DNA of 51,264 bases. Origin: an uncultured Rhodospirillales bacterium. Its GTDB lineage: Bacteria > Pseudomonadota > Alphaproteobacteria > Reyranellales > Reyranellaceae. The DNA lies in the NCBI GenBank assembly GCA_945957125.1, contig CAMFJT010000013.1, positions 1 to 51,264 of the forward strand, written 5' to 3'. Position 1 is the stretch's first letter. The number at the start of each line of letters is the position of its first letter. Below, one piece after another: positions 7,847 through 16,520 of this stretch. The notes beneath the pieces were generated by a model, which worked only from the letters and a program-made list of their open reading frames with translations, did not search any database and was not told where the DNA came from. The position numbers and the translations under genes were made by a program.

Positions 7847-8185
7847 ATGGATCAGATCGCCTACGCCGACTTCGAGAAGGTCGACATTCGTGTCGGCACC
7901 GTTCGGGCCGCCCAGCCGCTCGAGGGCGCGCGCAAGCCCGCCATCCGGCTGGAAATCGATTTCGGCCCGGAGATCGGCGTGAAGAAGTCCTCCGCCCAGC
8001 TCACCGTGCACTACACGCCCGAGGCGCTGGTCGGCCGCCAGGTCGCCGCCGTCGTGAACTTTCCGCCGCGCCAGATCGGCAAGTTCATGTCCGAGGTGCT
8101 GACCCTCGGCTTCCCCGACGGAGACGGCGCCGTCGTGCTGGTCGTGCCCGACAAGGCCGTGCCGAACGGCGGCAAGCTGTTCTGA
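7847..8185 (+). CDS. csaA: CsaA-type tRNA-binding domain protein
   Basis: This 112-residue stand-alone OB-fold protein begins with FEKVDIRVGTVRAAQPLEGA, the tRNA-binding (EMAP II/Trbp111-like) domain, and contains NFPPRQIGKFMSEVLTLGF, typical of CsaA. Family members bind tRNA or act as a secretion-linked chaperone; cytoplasmic. It has its own short leader after the phasin terminator and converges on the lyase gene across a family B palindrome. Confidence 0.88.
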   Translation: MDQIAYADFEKVDIRVGTVRAAQPLEGARKPAIRLEIDFGPEIGVKKSSAQLTVHYTPEALVGRQVAAVVNFPPRQIGKFMSEVLTLGFPDGDGAVVLVVPDKAVPNGGKLF

Positions 8186-8194
8186 AGGCATTAT

Positions 8195-8299
8195 CCGTCG
8201 TCCCGAGCGGAGCGAAGCGTAGTCGAGGGACCTGTTCATTCCGGCAGATGTTGCATGAGGAGGTCCCTCCACTCCGCTTCGCTTCGGTCGGGACGACGG
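8195..8299. repeat. Palindromic repeat, family B copy 1
   Basis: Arms of about 45 bp (8195-8239 and 8255-8299) pair with a handful of mismatches; ends read CCGTCGTCCCGA and CGGGACGACGG. Copies lie at 20624-20737 and 46541-46645. The central spacer is conserved, inverted, in copy 3. It fills the gap between convergent csaA and the lyase gene. Confidence 0.85.
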
Positions 8300-8303
8300 G
8301 CCG

Positions 8304-9179
8304 TTATTCCGCCGCCTGCTTGGTGTCGGTCCGGAATGCCGTGCGGTAGCGGTCCCATTCGGCGGCGCCGTTGAGGTTGAAGCCTTGCTGCGGCGTGATG
8401 TCGGAGGGCGGCACCGGATGGCGGCCCTTGGCCTTGAGCTCGGCGAGCGCGGCATCGCAGGCGCCGACGATGGTGCGGGTGAGCATGCCGGGCAGGATCA
8501 TCAGTGCGTAGTTCATCTCGGTGGCCTCGGCGATCGACAGGTCCGGCGTCTTGCCCCGCCACACCATGTTCAGCAGGCAGGGACCCTTCACCAGCTTCGG
8601 CACGTTCGCCGTCTCTTCGAGCGTCTGGGGCGCCTCGACGAACGCCATGTCGGCGCCCGCCGCGATCGCGGCATTGGCGCGGCGGATCGCCTCCTCGTAG
8701 CCGAGCACGGCGCGCGAATCGGTGCGGGCGATGATCAGGAAGTCGGGATCGGCCTTGGCGCTCACCGCGGCGCGGATCTTGGCGACATAGTCGTCGATCG
8801 GGATGATCACCTTGCCTTCGAGATGGCCGCACTTCTTGGGGAAGTCCTGGTCCTCGATATGGATGCCGGCGACGCCGCGCATCTCGTACTCGCGCACCGT
8901 GCGGATCACGTTCAGCTCGTTGCCGTAGCCGGTGTCGGCATCGGCGATCACCGGCAGCTTGATGGCGCGCGCGATGCGGCCGGCATTCTCGGCCATCTCG
9001 CTCATGGTGACGAGGCCGTAGTCGGGATAGCCGAGGCTGGCCGCGGTGCCGGCGCCGGTCATGTAGACCGCGTCGAAACCTGCCCGCTCGATGGCGCGGC
9101 CGCCGACGCAATCGTAACAGCCGGGTGCGGCCACCATGCCGCGCTTCATGGCCTCGCGGAAGATCCTGCCCTTGCTCAT
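8304..9179 (-). CDS. Isocitrate lyase / PEP mutase superfamily lyase
   Basis: This 291-residue TIM-barrel enzyme carries DADTGYG (80-86), IEDQ (108-111) and the mobile active-site loop KKCGH (115-119). The loop Cys is present in lyases such as methylisocitrate or dimethylmalate lyase, and is not typical of true PEP mutase. It probably makes or breaks a C-C bond in a 2-oxo/hydroxy acid, or acts as an oxaloacetate decarboxylase. The start at 9179 (MSKGRIFREAM) has GGAGAAC upstream. It is third in a leftward operon Bug receptor-TauD dioxygenase-lyase with 11-bp gaps, suggesting it handles the product of the dioxygenase. Confidence 0.9.
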   Translation of the reverse strand: MSKGRIFREAMKRGMVAAPGCYDCVGGRAIERAGFDAVYMTGAGTAASLGYPDYGLVTMSEMAENAGRIARAIKLPVIADADTGYGNELNVIRTVREYEMRGVAGIHIEDQDFPKKCGHLEGKVIIPIDDYVAKIRAAVSAKADPDFLIIARTDSRAVLGYEEAIRRANAAIAAGADMAFVEAPQTLEETANVPKLVKGPCLLNMVWRGKTPDLSIAEATEMNYALMILPGMLTRTIVGACDAALAELKAKGRHPVPPSDITPQQGFNLNGAAEWDRYRTAFRTDTKQAAE

Positions 9180-9190
9180 GTCCGTTCTCC

Positions 9191-10264
9191 TCAAGCTGCG
9201 TTGCGCATGCCCAGTGTCGCCGCCTGGCGGGCATCGAAGGTGCGCCGGGCGTCGTCGTAGTGGTGGCCCTTCATGCCGCCGCGCACGGTACCGGGTTCGG
9301 CGGTGCCGTAGAACACCTCCCAGCTCGCGGGCAGGCGACGCGAGTCGGGCCGCGCCAGCCATAGCCGGTACAGCGTGCGCTTCCTGTCCTCCTCGGCATG
9401 GTCCTCGAAGCCGGTGCGCGAATGGAGCATGGTCTGGTTGCACAGGATTTGGAGGTCGCCCGGCTCGAGATGCATGCAGAACATGTTCTCCGGCCGGCGC
9501 AGCACCTGGTCGAAATATTCCATCGCCTCGCGCTGCAGCGCGGTGAGCGGCGGTACGCCGTCGATCTTCTGCGCGTTGACGATGCGGTTGCGGTTCCATT
9601 TGCAGAACACCCGTCCGTCCTCGACAGTGCAGATGGGTGCTGCGTACCACGGCGCCTCGCCGTCGGACTGCTCGCCGTTGCGGCTGAACGTGTAGTCGGT
9701 CGCCAGCGCGGCGGCGTAGTCGGGCCGTTCGGCTCGCACGATGTCGTAGGCGGTCGCCGCGCTCGCGCACAGGCTCATGCCGCCGACCGGTGCCTGGTTG
9801 TAGCAGGACAGCAGCACCACGTCGGAGCCGTCGACGTGGAAGTCGAGCTCGGCCTTGGAATTGTAGCCGCGCCCGGTCGGGCTGCGATAGGCATGGCCCG
9901 CGTCCTTGACCTCGGTGATGTAATCGCTGGTGCGGTTCTGCGGCCGCGCGACGCCGAAATGCAGGCCGATCGCCCAGGTCATCAGCCTGAACTCGGCCGG
10001 CGTGACGCCCTCGCGCGGCAGGTTCCTGACCAGCGCCATGCCGCGACCGTCGCGCACCTCGCGGAAGGCCGCGGCGAGCGTCGGCAGCGACTCGCGCAGC
10101 GTGAAGTCGTCGCGCCGCCAGTCGAGGATCGGCCGGCTCGCATCGCCGGCCCGCCGAACCGCCGCGATCAGCTCGGCGCTTTCGGCAGCGGAGAGGCGAT
10201 AGATCCAGCCCCTGTCCGCCTCGACCTCGGCAACCGTCCACGATGCGGGTGAAATCCTTGCCAT
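9191..10264 (-). CDS. TauD/TfdA-family 2-oxoglutarate dioxygenase (paralogue 1)
   Basis: This 357-residue non-haem Fe(II)/2-oxoglutarate dioxygenase has the iron facial triad His143-x-Asp145 (FHVDGSD) and His281 (MLHSRTGFEDH), with the co-substrate Arg shortly after (RKRTLYRLW). It oxidatively cleaves or hydroxylates an organic acid; the substrate is unknown. It shares WIYRL, LVRxLPRE, HFG and LHSRTxxEDH with the gene at 15432-16490, so the two are paralogues. It is second in the leftward operon after the Bug receptor, which probably recognises its substrate. The Met at 10264 is the natural family start. Confidence 0.9.
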   Translation of the reverse strand: MARISPASWTVAEVEADRGWIYRLSAAESAELIAAVRRAGDASRPILDWRRDDFTLRESLPTLAAAFREVRDGRGMALVRNLPREGVTPAEFRLMTWAIGLHFGVARPQNRTSDYITEVKDAGHAYRSPTGRGYNSKAELDFHVDGSDVVLLSCYNQAPVGGMSLCASAATAYDIVRAERPDYAAALATDYTFSRNGEQSDGEAPWYAAPICTVEDGRVFCKWNRNRIVNAQKIDGVPPLTALQREAMEYFDQVLRRPENMFCMHLEPGDLQILCNQTMLHSRTGFEDHAEEDRKRTLYRLWLARPDSRRLPASWEVFYGTAEPGTVRGGMKGHHYDDARRTFDARQAATLGMRNAA

Positions 10265-10275
10265 CGTGTCCTCCG

Positions 10276-11253
10276 TCAGTCCGCCGTCAGGCCGAGCCGG
10301 CGGATCGTCTCGCCCGATTCGCGGATGTCGCGCTGGAAGCGCTCGGTGAAGGCGGCCGGCGTCGGGCCGCCCGGCAGGGAGCCGAGCTCGACCAGCTTGG
10401 CTTTCGTTTCCGGCATCGCCAGCACCTTGGCGATATCCTGCTGGATGGCCGAGACCACCTCCGGCGGCGTTCCCGCCGGCGCGAACAGGCCGGCCCACGA
10501 ATTCTCGTCGAGGCCCTGGAAGCCCTGCTCCTTGAAGGTCGCGACATTGGGCAGTGCCGGGATGCGCTCGGTGCCCATGATGCCGAGCGACTTCAGCTTG
10601 CCGGCATTGATCAGCGAGAGGCCGGAGGTCACGCTTGCCAGCCCGGTATCGACCCGCCCGGCCGAGATGTCGCCGACGAACGAGGCGGCACCCTTGTAGG
10701 GGATGTGCATCAGCTTGATGCCCGCCTTGTCGAAGATGCGTTCGGCGATCAGTCGGCTGCCCGGATCGGGGCTCGCGAAAGTCCGCTTCTCCGGTCCCTC
10801 CTTGCCGACCAGCGCGACCAGCTCCTTGAGGTCGTTGGCCGGCAGCGTCGGCGAGGCGAGCAGGGTGGCGACGGGATAGGAGACCGCCGTGACCGGTGCG
10901 AATGCCGTCATCGTGTCGTAGGGCAGCTTCATGAGATGGGCGTTGATCGCGATGCCCGACACCGCGAGCACCATCGTGTGGCCGTCGGGTGCCGCGCGCG
11001 CGACGATCGCGGCACCGACCGAGCCGCTGCCGCCGGTGCGGTTATCGATGATGACCGGCTGGCCCCACATCTCTTCCAGCGACTTCGCGACCAGCCGGCC
11101 GACCACGTCGGTCCCGCCGCCCGGGCTGTAGGGCACGATGATCGTGACGGTCTTCGTCGGATGGAACGCCGACTTCTGGGCTTGGCCGAACGCCTGGCCG
11201 GCAAGGGCGAGGGTCGCCGCCAGCGCGGCAACGGCCGCCATGACCTTTCGCAC
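10276..11253 (-). CDS. Bug/TctC-family periplasmic receptor 1
   Basis: This 325-residue tripartite tricarboxylate transporter receptor has a Sec signal peptide (MRKVMAAVAALAATLALAGQAFGQA). The Bug hallmarks follow: IIVPYSPGGGTDVVGR near residue 40, VIIDNRTGGSGSVGA, MHIPYKGAASFVGD and GLFAPAGTPPEVV. Such proteins bind carboxylates in the periplasm. No tctA/tctB is nearby, as is usual for the many orphan members. It leads the operon with the TauD dioxygenase (11 bp) and the ICL-type lyase, so its ligand is likely their substrate. Confidence 0.92.
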   Translation of the reverse strand: MRKVMAAVAALAATLALAGQAFGQAQKSAFHPTKTVTIIVPYSPGGGTDVVGRLVAKSLEEMWGQPVIIDNRTGGSGSVGAAIVARAAPDGHTMVLAVSGIAINAHLMKLPYDTMTAFAPVTAVSYPVATLLASPTLPANDLKELVALVGKEGPEKRTFASPDPGSRLIAERIFDKAGIKLMHIPYKGAASFVGDISAGRVDTGLASVTSGLSLINAGKLKSLGIMGTERIPALPNVATFKEQGFQGLDENSWAGLFAPAGTPPEVVSAIQQDIAKVLAMPETKAKLVELGSLPGGPTPAAFTERFQRDIRESGETIRRLGLTAD

Positions 11254-11313
11254 TGTTTCCTCCGTTATTGCTTATCGAACCTCATTACAGCATGCCGCGG
11301 GGCGCGTCGCCTT

Positions 11314-11395
11314 GCCGGAGCGCGGGCGTCCCGCCCGCTCATACGCGCATATGAATGCGCTCAATCATGAGGGGGCAGGACACCCGCGCTCCGGC
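11314..11395. repeat. Inverted repeat, family G copy 1 (left of ABC importer)
   Basis: Arms of 18 bp at 11314-11331 (starting GCCGGAGCGCGGGCG) and 11378-11395 pair with a single mismatch. The spacer holds a small GCGCAT-ATGA-ATGCGC hairpin. The same arm sequence forms the hairpin at 15269-15301, at the other end of the importer operon. Confidence 0.8.
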
Positions 11396-11473
11396 GAGGG
11401 CTCGAACAAATCAGTGACGGCATCCATCGAGGTGATGTAACAAATCCTTAATAAAGACCCGGGAGTAAACACC

Positions 11474-12487
11474 TTGAAGACGCTTCGTCTTGCGGCCGCC
11501 GTCCTCCTCACGTGGCTCGCCGGCGCGTTGACCGCGCAGGCGGCCGATCCGCTGAATGTCTATACGATCTGGCCGGAGAACTACGCCCGGCCGATGTTCC
11601 AGGAGTTCGAGAAGGCGACCGGCATCAAGGTCAATTTCCTGCGCTTCTCCTCGGGCGAGGCGCTGGCGCGGGTCATCGCGGAGAAGAACAATCCGCGGGT
11701 CGACGTGCTGTTCGGCGGTCCGGTCGAGACCTTCGCGGCCGGCATCAAAGAGGGCATCTTCGAGCCCTACAAGTCGCCGTCCTTCGCCAAGCTGCCCGCG
11801 CGCTTCAAGCAGGCCGACGGGCAATGGACCGCGATCGCCGACGATCCGCTGGTGTTCATGACCAACGCTGCCTTCCTCAAGACCAACAACCTCAAGCCGC
11901 CGGCCTCGTGGGACGACCTGCTCAATCCCGCTTACAAGAACATGCTGCAGATGGCCGATGCGCGGACCTCGGGCACGGCCGTGACGCGCATCTTCTCGGT
12001 GCTGGAGGTCAACAAGCGCGACGAGGAGAAGGCCTTTGCCTATCTCAAGAAGCTGCGCCAGAACGTGCAGGTCTACACCAAGAGCGGCGGCGGCGGGACC
12101 TTGCCGGTCGGGCTGGGCCAGGCCGGCGGCGGCATCTTCTTCATCGTCGATGCGCTCGAGACCAAGGCCAAGGGCTACGACGTGGTGGTGAGCTTCCCGA
12201 AGGAGGGCATCGGCTCGTCGGCCGAGGCGATCGCGCTGATCAAGGGCGCGAAGAACGCCGAGGCCGGCAAGAAGCTGATCGACTTCGCCACCAGCCCAGC
12301 CATGCAGTCCAAGCTCGCCGAGCACAAGGTGAACTTCGTGCCTGCCCATCCCGACGTGAAGACCGAGGCGTCGCTCGCCGAGGTGCTGAAGGGCGCCACC
12401 ATCTTCCCGATCGATGACGACTATGCCGGCGCCAACCGCAAGCGCATCGTCGAACGCTGGGTCAAGGAAGTGCTGCCGGCGCAGTGA
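11474..12487 (+). CDS. ABC importer substrate-binding protein (iron/polyamine type), system 1
   Basis: This 337-residue periplasmic protein has a Sec signal ending TAQAAD. The mature start LNVYTIWPENYARPMFQEFEKATGIKV is typical of the AfuA/FbpA/PotD-like class, which binds ferric iron, polyamines, phosphonates or thiamine. The TTG start is supported by CGGGAG eight bases upstream and by the signal peptide beginning there. Its stop overlaps the permease start (GTGA at 12484-12487), so SBP, permease and ATPase form one operon. The ligand cannot be fixed from sequence. Confidence 0.9.
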   Translation: MKTLRLAAAVLLTWLAGALTAQAADPLNVYTIWPENYARPMFQEFEKATGIKVNFLRFSSGEALARVIAEKNNPRVDVLFGGPVETFAAGIKEGIFEPYKSPSFAKLPARFKQADGQWTAIADDPLVFMTNAAFLKTNNLKPPASWDDLLNPAYKNMLQMADARTSGTAVTRIFSVLEVNKRDEEKAFAYLKKLRQNVQVYTKSGGGGTLPVGLGQAGGGIFFIVDALETKAKGYDVVVSFPKEGIGSSAEAIALIKGAKNAEAGKKLIDFATSPAMQSKLAEHKVNFVPAHPDVKTEASLAEVLKGATIFPIDDDYAGANRKRIVERWVKEVLPAQ

Positions 12488-14190
12488 CCGTGGCGGCCGC
12501 GCACGCCGGTTCGTGGCGTCGGATCGCCGCCGATCCGACGTTGCTCGTGACGCTGACGGCGATCTGGCTGCTGCTCGGGCTGTTCGTCCTTTATCCGCTG
12601 GTCGAGCTGCTGGCGCGCGCTTTCGTCGATGACGGGCGCTTCAGCCTCGCGCCGCTGCTCGAAAGCCTGGCCGATCCGAGCCATCGCGCGGCCTTCCTCA
12701 ATAGCCTGCTGCTCGGCACGTCGGTCGGCCTGCTCGGCACCGCGCTCGGCTTCCTGTTCGCGCTGACGGCGGTAAGGGGCGGCCTCGGCCGGCACTGGCT
12801 CACCCTGCTCGATGCGTTCGCATTGTTGCCGCTGGTGTCGCCACCGTTCACGACCTCGATCTCGATCATCTTCTCGTTCGGCCCCAAGGGCTTCATCACG
12901 CACGACCTGCTGGGCCTCACCAACGTCTCGCCCTACGGCTACTGGAGCACGACGCTGGCGGAGACGCTGACCTATTTCCCGATCGCCTATCTCACGCTGC
13001 GGCCGATCCTGGCGGCGATCGATCCCAATCTCGAGGAGATGGCGTTCAGCCTGGGCGGCTCGCGCTGGCGCATCTTCCGCACCGTTACCCTGCCGCTTGC
13101 GGTGCCCGGTTTCGCCAACGCCTTCCTGCTGCTGTTCGCCGCCTCGCTCGCCGACTTCGCCACGCCGCTGATCCTCGCCGGCAATTCCTTCCCGGTCCTG
13201 CCGACCCAGGCCTTCCTGCAGATCACCGGCATGTTCGACTTCAAGGGCGGTGCCGTCCTGTCGCTCATCCTGCTGGTGCCGGCCGCCGCCGTCTTCCTGC
13301 TGCAGCGCTATTGGGTGGGACGGCGCACCTACGTGACCGTCACCGGCAAGGTCGGCCAGCGCTCGCGCACCCGCGCGATGGCGCCGTGGGCCGGTGCGCT
13401 GCTGGTCGCCGGCTGCTTCCTGGTCGCCGCGCTGATCGCCTATTTCTATGCGCTGCTGGTGTGGGCCTCGCTGGTCGTGGCGTTCGGCGCCAACAACAGC
13501 TTCACCTGGGCGCACTACCACGTGATCTTCACCGAGGGCCTGCCGGCGATCCGCGACACGCTGATCATCGCCGCGATCGGCATGCCGCTCGGCGGCTTCT
13601 ACGGCGTGCTGGTCGGCTACCTGATCGCGCGGCGGCGGTTCCCCGGCCGGCGGGCGATGGAGCTGGTGGCGATGATCAACTACGCCTTGCCCGGCACGAT
13701 CGTCGGCATCGCCTATCTGATCGCTTTCAACGATCCGCCGCTGGCGCTGACCGGCGGCGCACTGATCATCGTCGCCTGCTACGTCTTCCGCTACAGCCCG
13801 ACCGGCATCCGCGCCACCGTGGCGCTGCTGCAGCAGATCGACCGCAGCCTCGACGAGGCCTCGTCCAGCCTCGGCGCCGGCAGCGGCGAGACCTTCCGCC
13901 GGGTCACGCTGCCCTTGATCGCGCCGGCCTTCTTCGCCGGGCTGGGCGTCGTCTTCATCCGTTCGATGACGGCGATCAGCGCCACCATCTTCCTGGTCTC
14001 GATTTCCTGGACGCTGATCACCGTGCGCATCCTGGAGAACATGACCGAGCTGTCGCTGGGGCCGGCCGCGGCCTTCTCGGTGTTCGTGATCGTCGTGGTG
14101 TTCGTGGTGATCGGCGGCCTCAGCGCCGTGCTGGTGCGGCTGCGCGCGCCGGCCGCCGGCGCGGCGGCCCGCAGCCTGCTCGGAGGGTGA
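12484..14190 (+). CDS. ABC importer permease, fused two-domain (FbpB-like), system 1
   Basis: This 568-residue inner-membrane protein contains two permease domains in one chain. Each carries an EAA-type loop that docks the ATPase: EEMAFSLGGSRWRIFRTVTLPL in the first half and DEASSSLGAGSGETFRRVTLPL in the second. About twelve hydrophobic segments are visible. The start is a GTG that overlaps the SBP stop by 4 bp, and the ATPase follows after 5 bp. Fused permeases are normal for iron/thiamine-type importers. Confidence 0.92.
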   Translation: MTVAAAHAGSWRRIAADPTLLVTLTAIWLLLGLFVLYPLVELLARAFVDDGRFSLAPLLESLADPSHRAAFLNSLLLGTSVGLLGTALGFLFALTAVRGGLGRHWLTLLDAFALLPLVSPPFTTSISIIFSFGPKGFITHDLLGLTNVSPYGYWSTTLAETLTYFPIAYLTLRPILAAIDPNLEEMAFSLGGSRWRIFRTVTLPLAVPGFANAFLLLFAASLADFATPLILAGNSFPVLPTQAFLQITGMFDFKGGAVLSLILLVPAAAVFLLQRYWVGRRTYVTVTGKVGQRSRTRAMAPWAGALLVAGCFLVAALIAYFYALLVWASLVVAFGANNSFTWAHYHVIFTEGLPAIRDTLIIAAIGMPLGGFYGVLVGYLIARRRFPGRRAMELVAMINYALPGTIVGIAYLIAFNDPPLALTGGALIIVACYVFRYSPTGIRATVALLQQIDRSLDEASSSLGAGSGETFRRVTLPLIAPAFFAGLGVVFIRSMTAISATIFLVSISWTLITVRILENMTELSLGPAAAFSVFVIVVVFVVIGGLSAVLVRLRAPAAGAAARSLLGG

Positions 14191-14195
14191 GGCGC

Positions 14196-15245
14196 ATGCC
14201 GACCGTCAGCATCCGTCTCGACCGTGTCTCCAAGCGCTTCGACCACACGGTCAAGGGCGAGGTCTATGCCGTGCGCGACGTGAGCCTCGCCGTCGAGCAG
14301 GGCGAGCTGCTGACGCTGCTCGGCCCCTCGGGCTGCGGCAAGTCGACGACGCTGCGCATGATCGCAGGCTTCGAGGAGCCCGACGCCGGCACGATCTCGA
14401 TCGACGGCCGTGACGTGACCCACGTGCTGCCCAACAAGCGCGGCATCGGCTTCATGTTCCAGAACTACGCGCTCTTCCCCCATCTCTCGGTGTTCGAGAA
14501 TGTGGCCTACGGCCTGCGCGTGCAGGGCCGCGACGCGGCGGGCATCACGCGGGCCGTGAACGAGGTGCTGGAACTGGTCGGGCTGGCGAGCTACGGCCGC
14601 CAGCAGCCGCACCAGCTGTCGGGCGGCGAGCAGCAGCGGGTCGCGCTGGCCCGCGCCGTGGTGTTCCAGCCGAAGGTGCTGCTGTTCGACGAGCCGCTCA
14701 GCAATCTCGACGCCAAGCTCAGGGTCGAGATGCGCGAGCAGATCCGCGCCCTGCAGAAACGCATCGGCATCACGACGGTCTACGTCACGCACGACCAGGA
14801 AGAGGCGATGGCGATCTCCGACCGGATCGCCGTGATGGAGCGCGGCGTGGTGGTGCAGGACGGCACGGCGTTCGACCTCTACTACCGGCCCCGGACCGAG
14901 TTCGTGGCCCGCTTTATCGGCCGCACCAACCTGCTGGCGGCGCGTGTCGTCTCGGCGGCGGAGGTCGAGGTCGAGGGCCAGCACATCGCGCTCGCCACCG
15001 GCCATCCGGTCGGCAGCACGGTCCAGCTCGTCGTACGTCCCGAGATGATCGAGCTCTCGCCCGCGCCGCCGGGAGACGCCGTGATCGCGCAGCGCACCTT
15101 CCTCGGCGAGAAGACCGACTATCTCGTCACCTTGGGAGGTGTGGCCCTTCAGGTCTCGGCCACCGATCACTATCGCCGGCCGCCGATGGAACCGGGCCAG
15201 CCGGTCGCCGTCCGCTTCCACCCCGAGGGCATCCACGTCCTCTGA
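14196..15245 (+). CDS. ABC importer ATP-binding protein (PotA/FbpC type), system 1
   Basis: This 349-residue ATPase shows Walker A GPSGCGKSTT, Q-loop FMFQNYALFPHL, signature LSGGEQQRVALARA, Walker B VLLFDEPLSNLD and H-loop VTHDQEEAM. A C-terminal TOBE-like regulatory domain (about residues 250-349) is typical of the PotA/FbpC/MalK class. The frame is open far upstream, but MPTVSIRLDRVSKRF at 14196 is the natural start and has GAGG just ahead. It ends the operon and is followed by a perfect 15-bp hairpin at 15269. Confidence 0.93.
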   Translation: MPTVSIRLDRVSKRFDHTVKGEVYAVRDVSLAVEQGELLTLLGPSGCGKSTTLRMIAGFEEPDAGTISIDGRDVTHVLPNKRGIGFMFQNYALFPHLSVFENVAYGLRVQGRDAAGITRAVNEVLELVGLASYGRQQPHQLSGGEQQRVALARAVVFQPKVLLFDEPLSNLDAKLRVEMREQIRALQKRIGITTVYVTHDQEEAMAISDRIAVMERGVVVQDGTAFDLYYRPRTEFVARFIGRTNLLAARVVSAAEVEVEGQHIALATGHPVGSTVQLVVRPEMIELSPAPPGDAVIAQRTFLGEKTDYLVTLGGVALQVSATDHYRRPPMEPGQPVAVRFHPEGIHVL

Positions 15246-15268
15246 CCGTGCGCCACACTGTTGCTCCT

Positions 15269-15301
15269 GCCGGAGCGCGGGCGTCCCGCCCGCGCTCCGG
15301 C
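15269..15301. repeat. Perfect hairpin, family G copy 2 (right of ABC importer)
   Basis: GCCGGAGCGCGGGCG and its exact reverse complement flank a TCC loop. It shares the arm sequence with 11314-11331. There is no T-tract, so it may stabilise the importer mRNA 3' end rather than terminate transcription. Confidence 0.8.
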
Positions 15302-15431
15302 AAGACGACAAAGCGCCGATAGCGAAGCAGCGTTAACGCCTATGAGTGGCGCGCCCCTGGCGGAACCCGGCCTTGTTGGGGCCGATAGCGGCACCCTATA
15401 GTTTGGAAAAGCGATGGATCAGGAGGAAACG

Positions 15432-16490
15432 ATGGACGGCATGCGGATCGAACCTGTCGTGACTCGTGCGGCATGGCGCGGCGCCGATATCCAGAACGGC
15501 GACGAGTGGATCTATCGGCTGGGTGCCGAGGAGATTGCCGAGATCGATGCGGCGCTTGCCCATCTGAAATCGACCGGCCGGCAGATTCCCGAGATCGGCA
15601 AGGAGCACTTTCCGCTGAAGCGCTTCGCGAGGACCTTGCGGCTGCTGCAGACGGAGATCGAGAACGGGCTGGGCATCATGCTCGTGCGCGGGCTGCCGCG
15701 CGAGCGCTACACGGTCGAGGAGATGGGCCTGATCTACTGGGGCATCGGCGCGCATTTCGGCCGCGCGGTCGCGCAGAACGCCCAGGGCGACGTGCTCGGC
15801 CATGTCCGCGACATGGGCCGCGACCAGTACAAGGACATGCACGCCCGCGGCTACCAGACGGCCTCCCGCCTGCCGTTCCATAACGATTCCTGCGACATCG
15901 TCGGCCTGTGCTGCCTGGAGACCGCTCGCAGCGGCGGCCTGAGTGCCGTGGCGAGCTCGGTCGCCGTCTACAACGAGCTGGCGTCGACCCGGCCCGACCT
16001 GGTGCAGGTGCTGAGCGAGCCGTTCTACGCCGATCGCCGCGGCGAGGAATCGCCCGGACAGAAGCCTTACTACGTCACGCCGACCTTCATCTGGCATCGC
16101 GGCCGGATGTTCAACCGCTACAACCGCACCTTCATCAACTCGGCGCAGCGCTTCAACGAGGTCCCGCGGCTCAGCGCGCTGCAGGTCGAGGCGCTCGATT
16201 CGATCGATCGCCTGTGCAACGACCCGGTGCTGCGTCTCGACATGAAGCTCGAGCGCGGCGACATGCAGTTCGTGAACAACTACGTCGTGCTGCATTCGCG
16301 CACCGCCTACGAGGATCATGCCGACGAGGCGCGCAAGCGCCACCTGCTGCGGCTGTGGCTGCGCACGCCGGCCTTCGCCGACTATCCCGCGGCGCTGCGC
16401 GACCGCTACGAGGACATGGACAAGTGGCGCGCCAGCCCGCGTCCGCCGTCGTACCATTTCGTCGGCATGGCCGAAGTGACGACGCACTGA
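15432..16490 (+). CDS. TauD/TfdA-family 2-oxoglutarate dioxygenase (paralogue 2)
   Basis: This predicts 352 residues from the ATG at 15432, preferred over 15414 because AGGAGG lies 11 bp upstream of it, inside the longer frame. The iron ligands are His150-x-Asp152 (FHNDSCD) and the distal His in VVLHSRTAYEDH; RKRHLLRLW supplies the co-substrate Arg. It shares several motifs with the dioxygenase at 9191-10264 (WIYRL near the N-terminus, LVRGLPRE, HFG). It is followed after 30 bp by a Bug receptor on the same strand, repeating the TauD-Bug pairing in the opposite gene order. The substrate is unknown. Confidence 0.9.
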   Translation: MDGMRIEPVVTRAAWRGADIQNGDEWIYRLGAEEIAEIDAALAHLKSTGRQIPEIGKEHFPLKRFARTLRLLQTEIENGLGIMLVRGLPRERYTVEEMGLIYWGIGAHFGRAVAQNAQGDVLGHVRDMGRDQYKDMHARGYQTASRLPFHNDSCDIVGLCCLETARSGGLSAVASSVAVYNELASTRPDLVQVLSEPFYADRRGEESPGQKPYYVTPTFIWHRGRMFNRYNRTFINSAQRFNEVPRLSALQVEALDSIDRLCNDPVLRLDMKLERGDMQFVNNYVVLHSRTAYEDHADEARKRHLLRLWLRTPAFADYPAALRDRYEDMDKWRASPRPPSYHFVGMAEVTTH

Positions 16491-16520
16491 AGCAAGGCGA
16501 AGAAGAAGCGGGAGGAAGCG

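Noticed and set aside
8304-10241. A dioxygenase-lyase fusion of 645 residues
   Set aside because: The upstream part is an out-of-frame shadow of the TauD gene; the lyase begins at 9179.
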